A DNA stretch of 5,624 nt, taken from positions 1 to 5,624 of the forward strand of contig JANLSD010000252.1 in NCBI GenBank assembly GCA_031362245.1, in the 5' to 3' direction. Below the pieces are notes generated by a model. It was not told where the DNA came from. It searched no databases and saw only the letters and a list, made by a program, of their open reading frames with translations. This document shows, piece by piece, positions 5,526-5,624 of this stretch (its first letter is position 1; each line of letters begins with the position of its first letter). The position numbers and the translations under genes were made by a program. This DNA is from JAAURS01 sp031362245. GTDB lineage: Bacteria; Cyanobacteriota; Cyanobacteriia; Thermosynechococcales; Thermosynechococcaceae.

Positions 5526-5622
5526 CTGCATTACCCCACCCCAGCCCTCCCCTTGTAAAGGGGAGGGAGCAAGTCCATATTCCTCCCCCCTTGGTAAGGG
5601 GGGATTGAGGGGGGTAATGCAG
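5526..5622. mobile_element. MITE-like palindromic repeat element
   Basis: This non-coding element is bounded by 12-bp perfect terminal inverted repeats, CTGCATTACCCC (5526-5537) and GGGGTAATGCAG (5611-5622). The similarity continues imperfectly inward for about 30 bp. Two internal hairpins are present. The first has arms CCCTCCCCTT (5545-5554) and AAGGGGAGGG (5558-5567). The second has arms TCCCCCCTT (5584-5592) and AAGGGGGGA (5596-5604). Both have 3-nt loops. Such G/C-rich TTxxTAA-centred palindromes are widespread in cyanobacterial intergenic DNA (family knowledge from memory). It encodes no transposase, so it would be moved in trans if mobile. A target duplication cannot be tested because the window ends 2 bp later. 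It lies about 70 bp after the kinase stop and may also end that transcript. Confidence 0.75.
5545..5567 (+). terminator. Possible kinase transcript terminator within the repeat
   Basis: This is the first stable hairpin after the kinase stop: a perfect 10-bp stem with loop GTA, about 86 nt downstream. No U-tract follows, so termination would not be of the classical intrinsic type. It could instead protect the 3' end of the message. Confidence 0.35.
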
Positions 5623-5624
5623 GG

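Noticed and set aside
5526..5622. CRISPR-like repeats at the right end
   Set aside because: The repeated units are inverted hairpins with no regular unique spacers; they fit a palindromic intergenic repeat.

Overview
The window reads as chromosomal DNA from a cyanobacterium, probably a filamentous or Leptolyngbya-like form (inference). The evidence is five perfect copies of the HIP1 octamer GCGATCGC in 5.6 kb, where about 0.1 would be expected by chance. It also carries a cyanobacterial-style GAF histidine kinase and a GC-rich palindromic intergenic repeat of a type common in these genomes.

Three sizeable genes are present. trpS (tryptophanyl-tRNA synthetase, 165-1175) and phoH (PhoH-family NTPase, 1886-2845, GTG start) both lie on the minus strand, separated by about 710 bp. 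A hybrid histidine kinase (3209-5458) lies on the plus strand and diverges from phoH across about 330 bp. The kinase is a soluble protein with the order N-terminal region, GAF, coiled coil, HisKA, HATPase_c, receiver. Its receiver has Ser at the phospho-acceptor position and Ala at the switch Thr/Ser position, so it looks like a pseudo-receiver. Its GAF domain lacks the bilin-binding Cys.

The most interesting stretch is the gap between phoH and trpS. On the plus strand, 1643-1746 carries the hallmarks of a class I cyclic-di-GMP riboswitch (GEMM-I). These are a GGCAAA strand, a GAAA-capped stem, a CGCAAA strand, a tetraloop receptor (CCTAA with TATGG) and a closing stem. No ordinary gene follows it. 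Downstream are only a 16-codon ORF (1763-1813) and a perfect hairpin (1813-1843), and then the 3' end of phoH on the opposite strand. This makes it an apparently orphan second-messenger sensor whose output may be a micro-peptide, a short regulatory RNA, or antisense transcription into phoH.

The right edge (5526-5622) holds a MITE-like or REP-like element. It has 12-bp perfect terminal inverted repeats and two internal G/C-rich hairpins, and it may also terminate the kinase transcript. The left edge (1-164) contains no confident gene.
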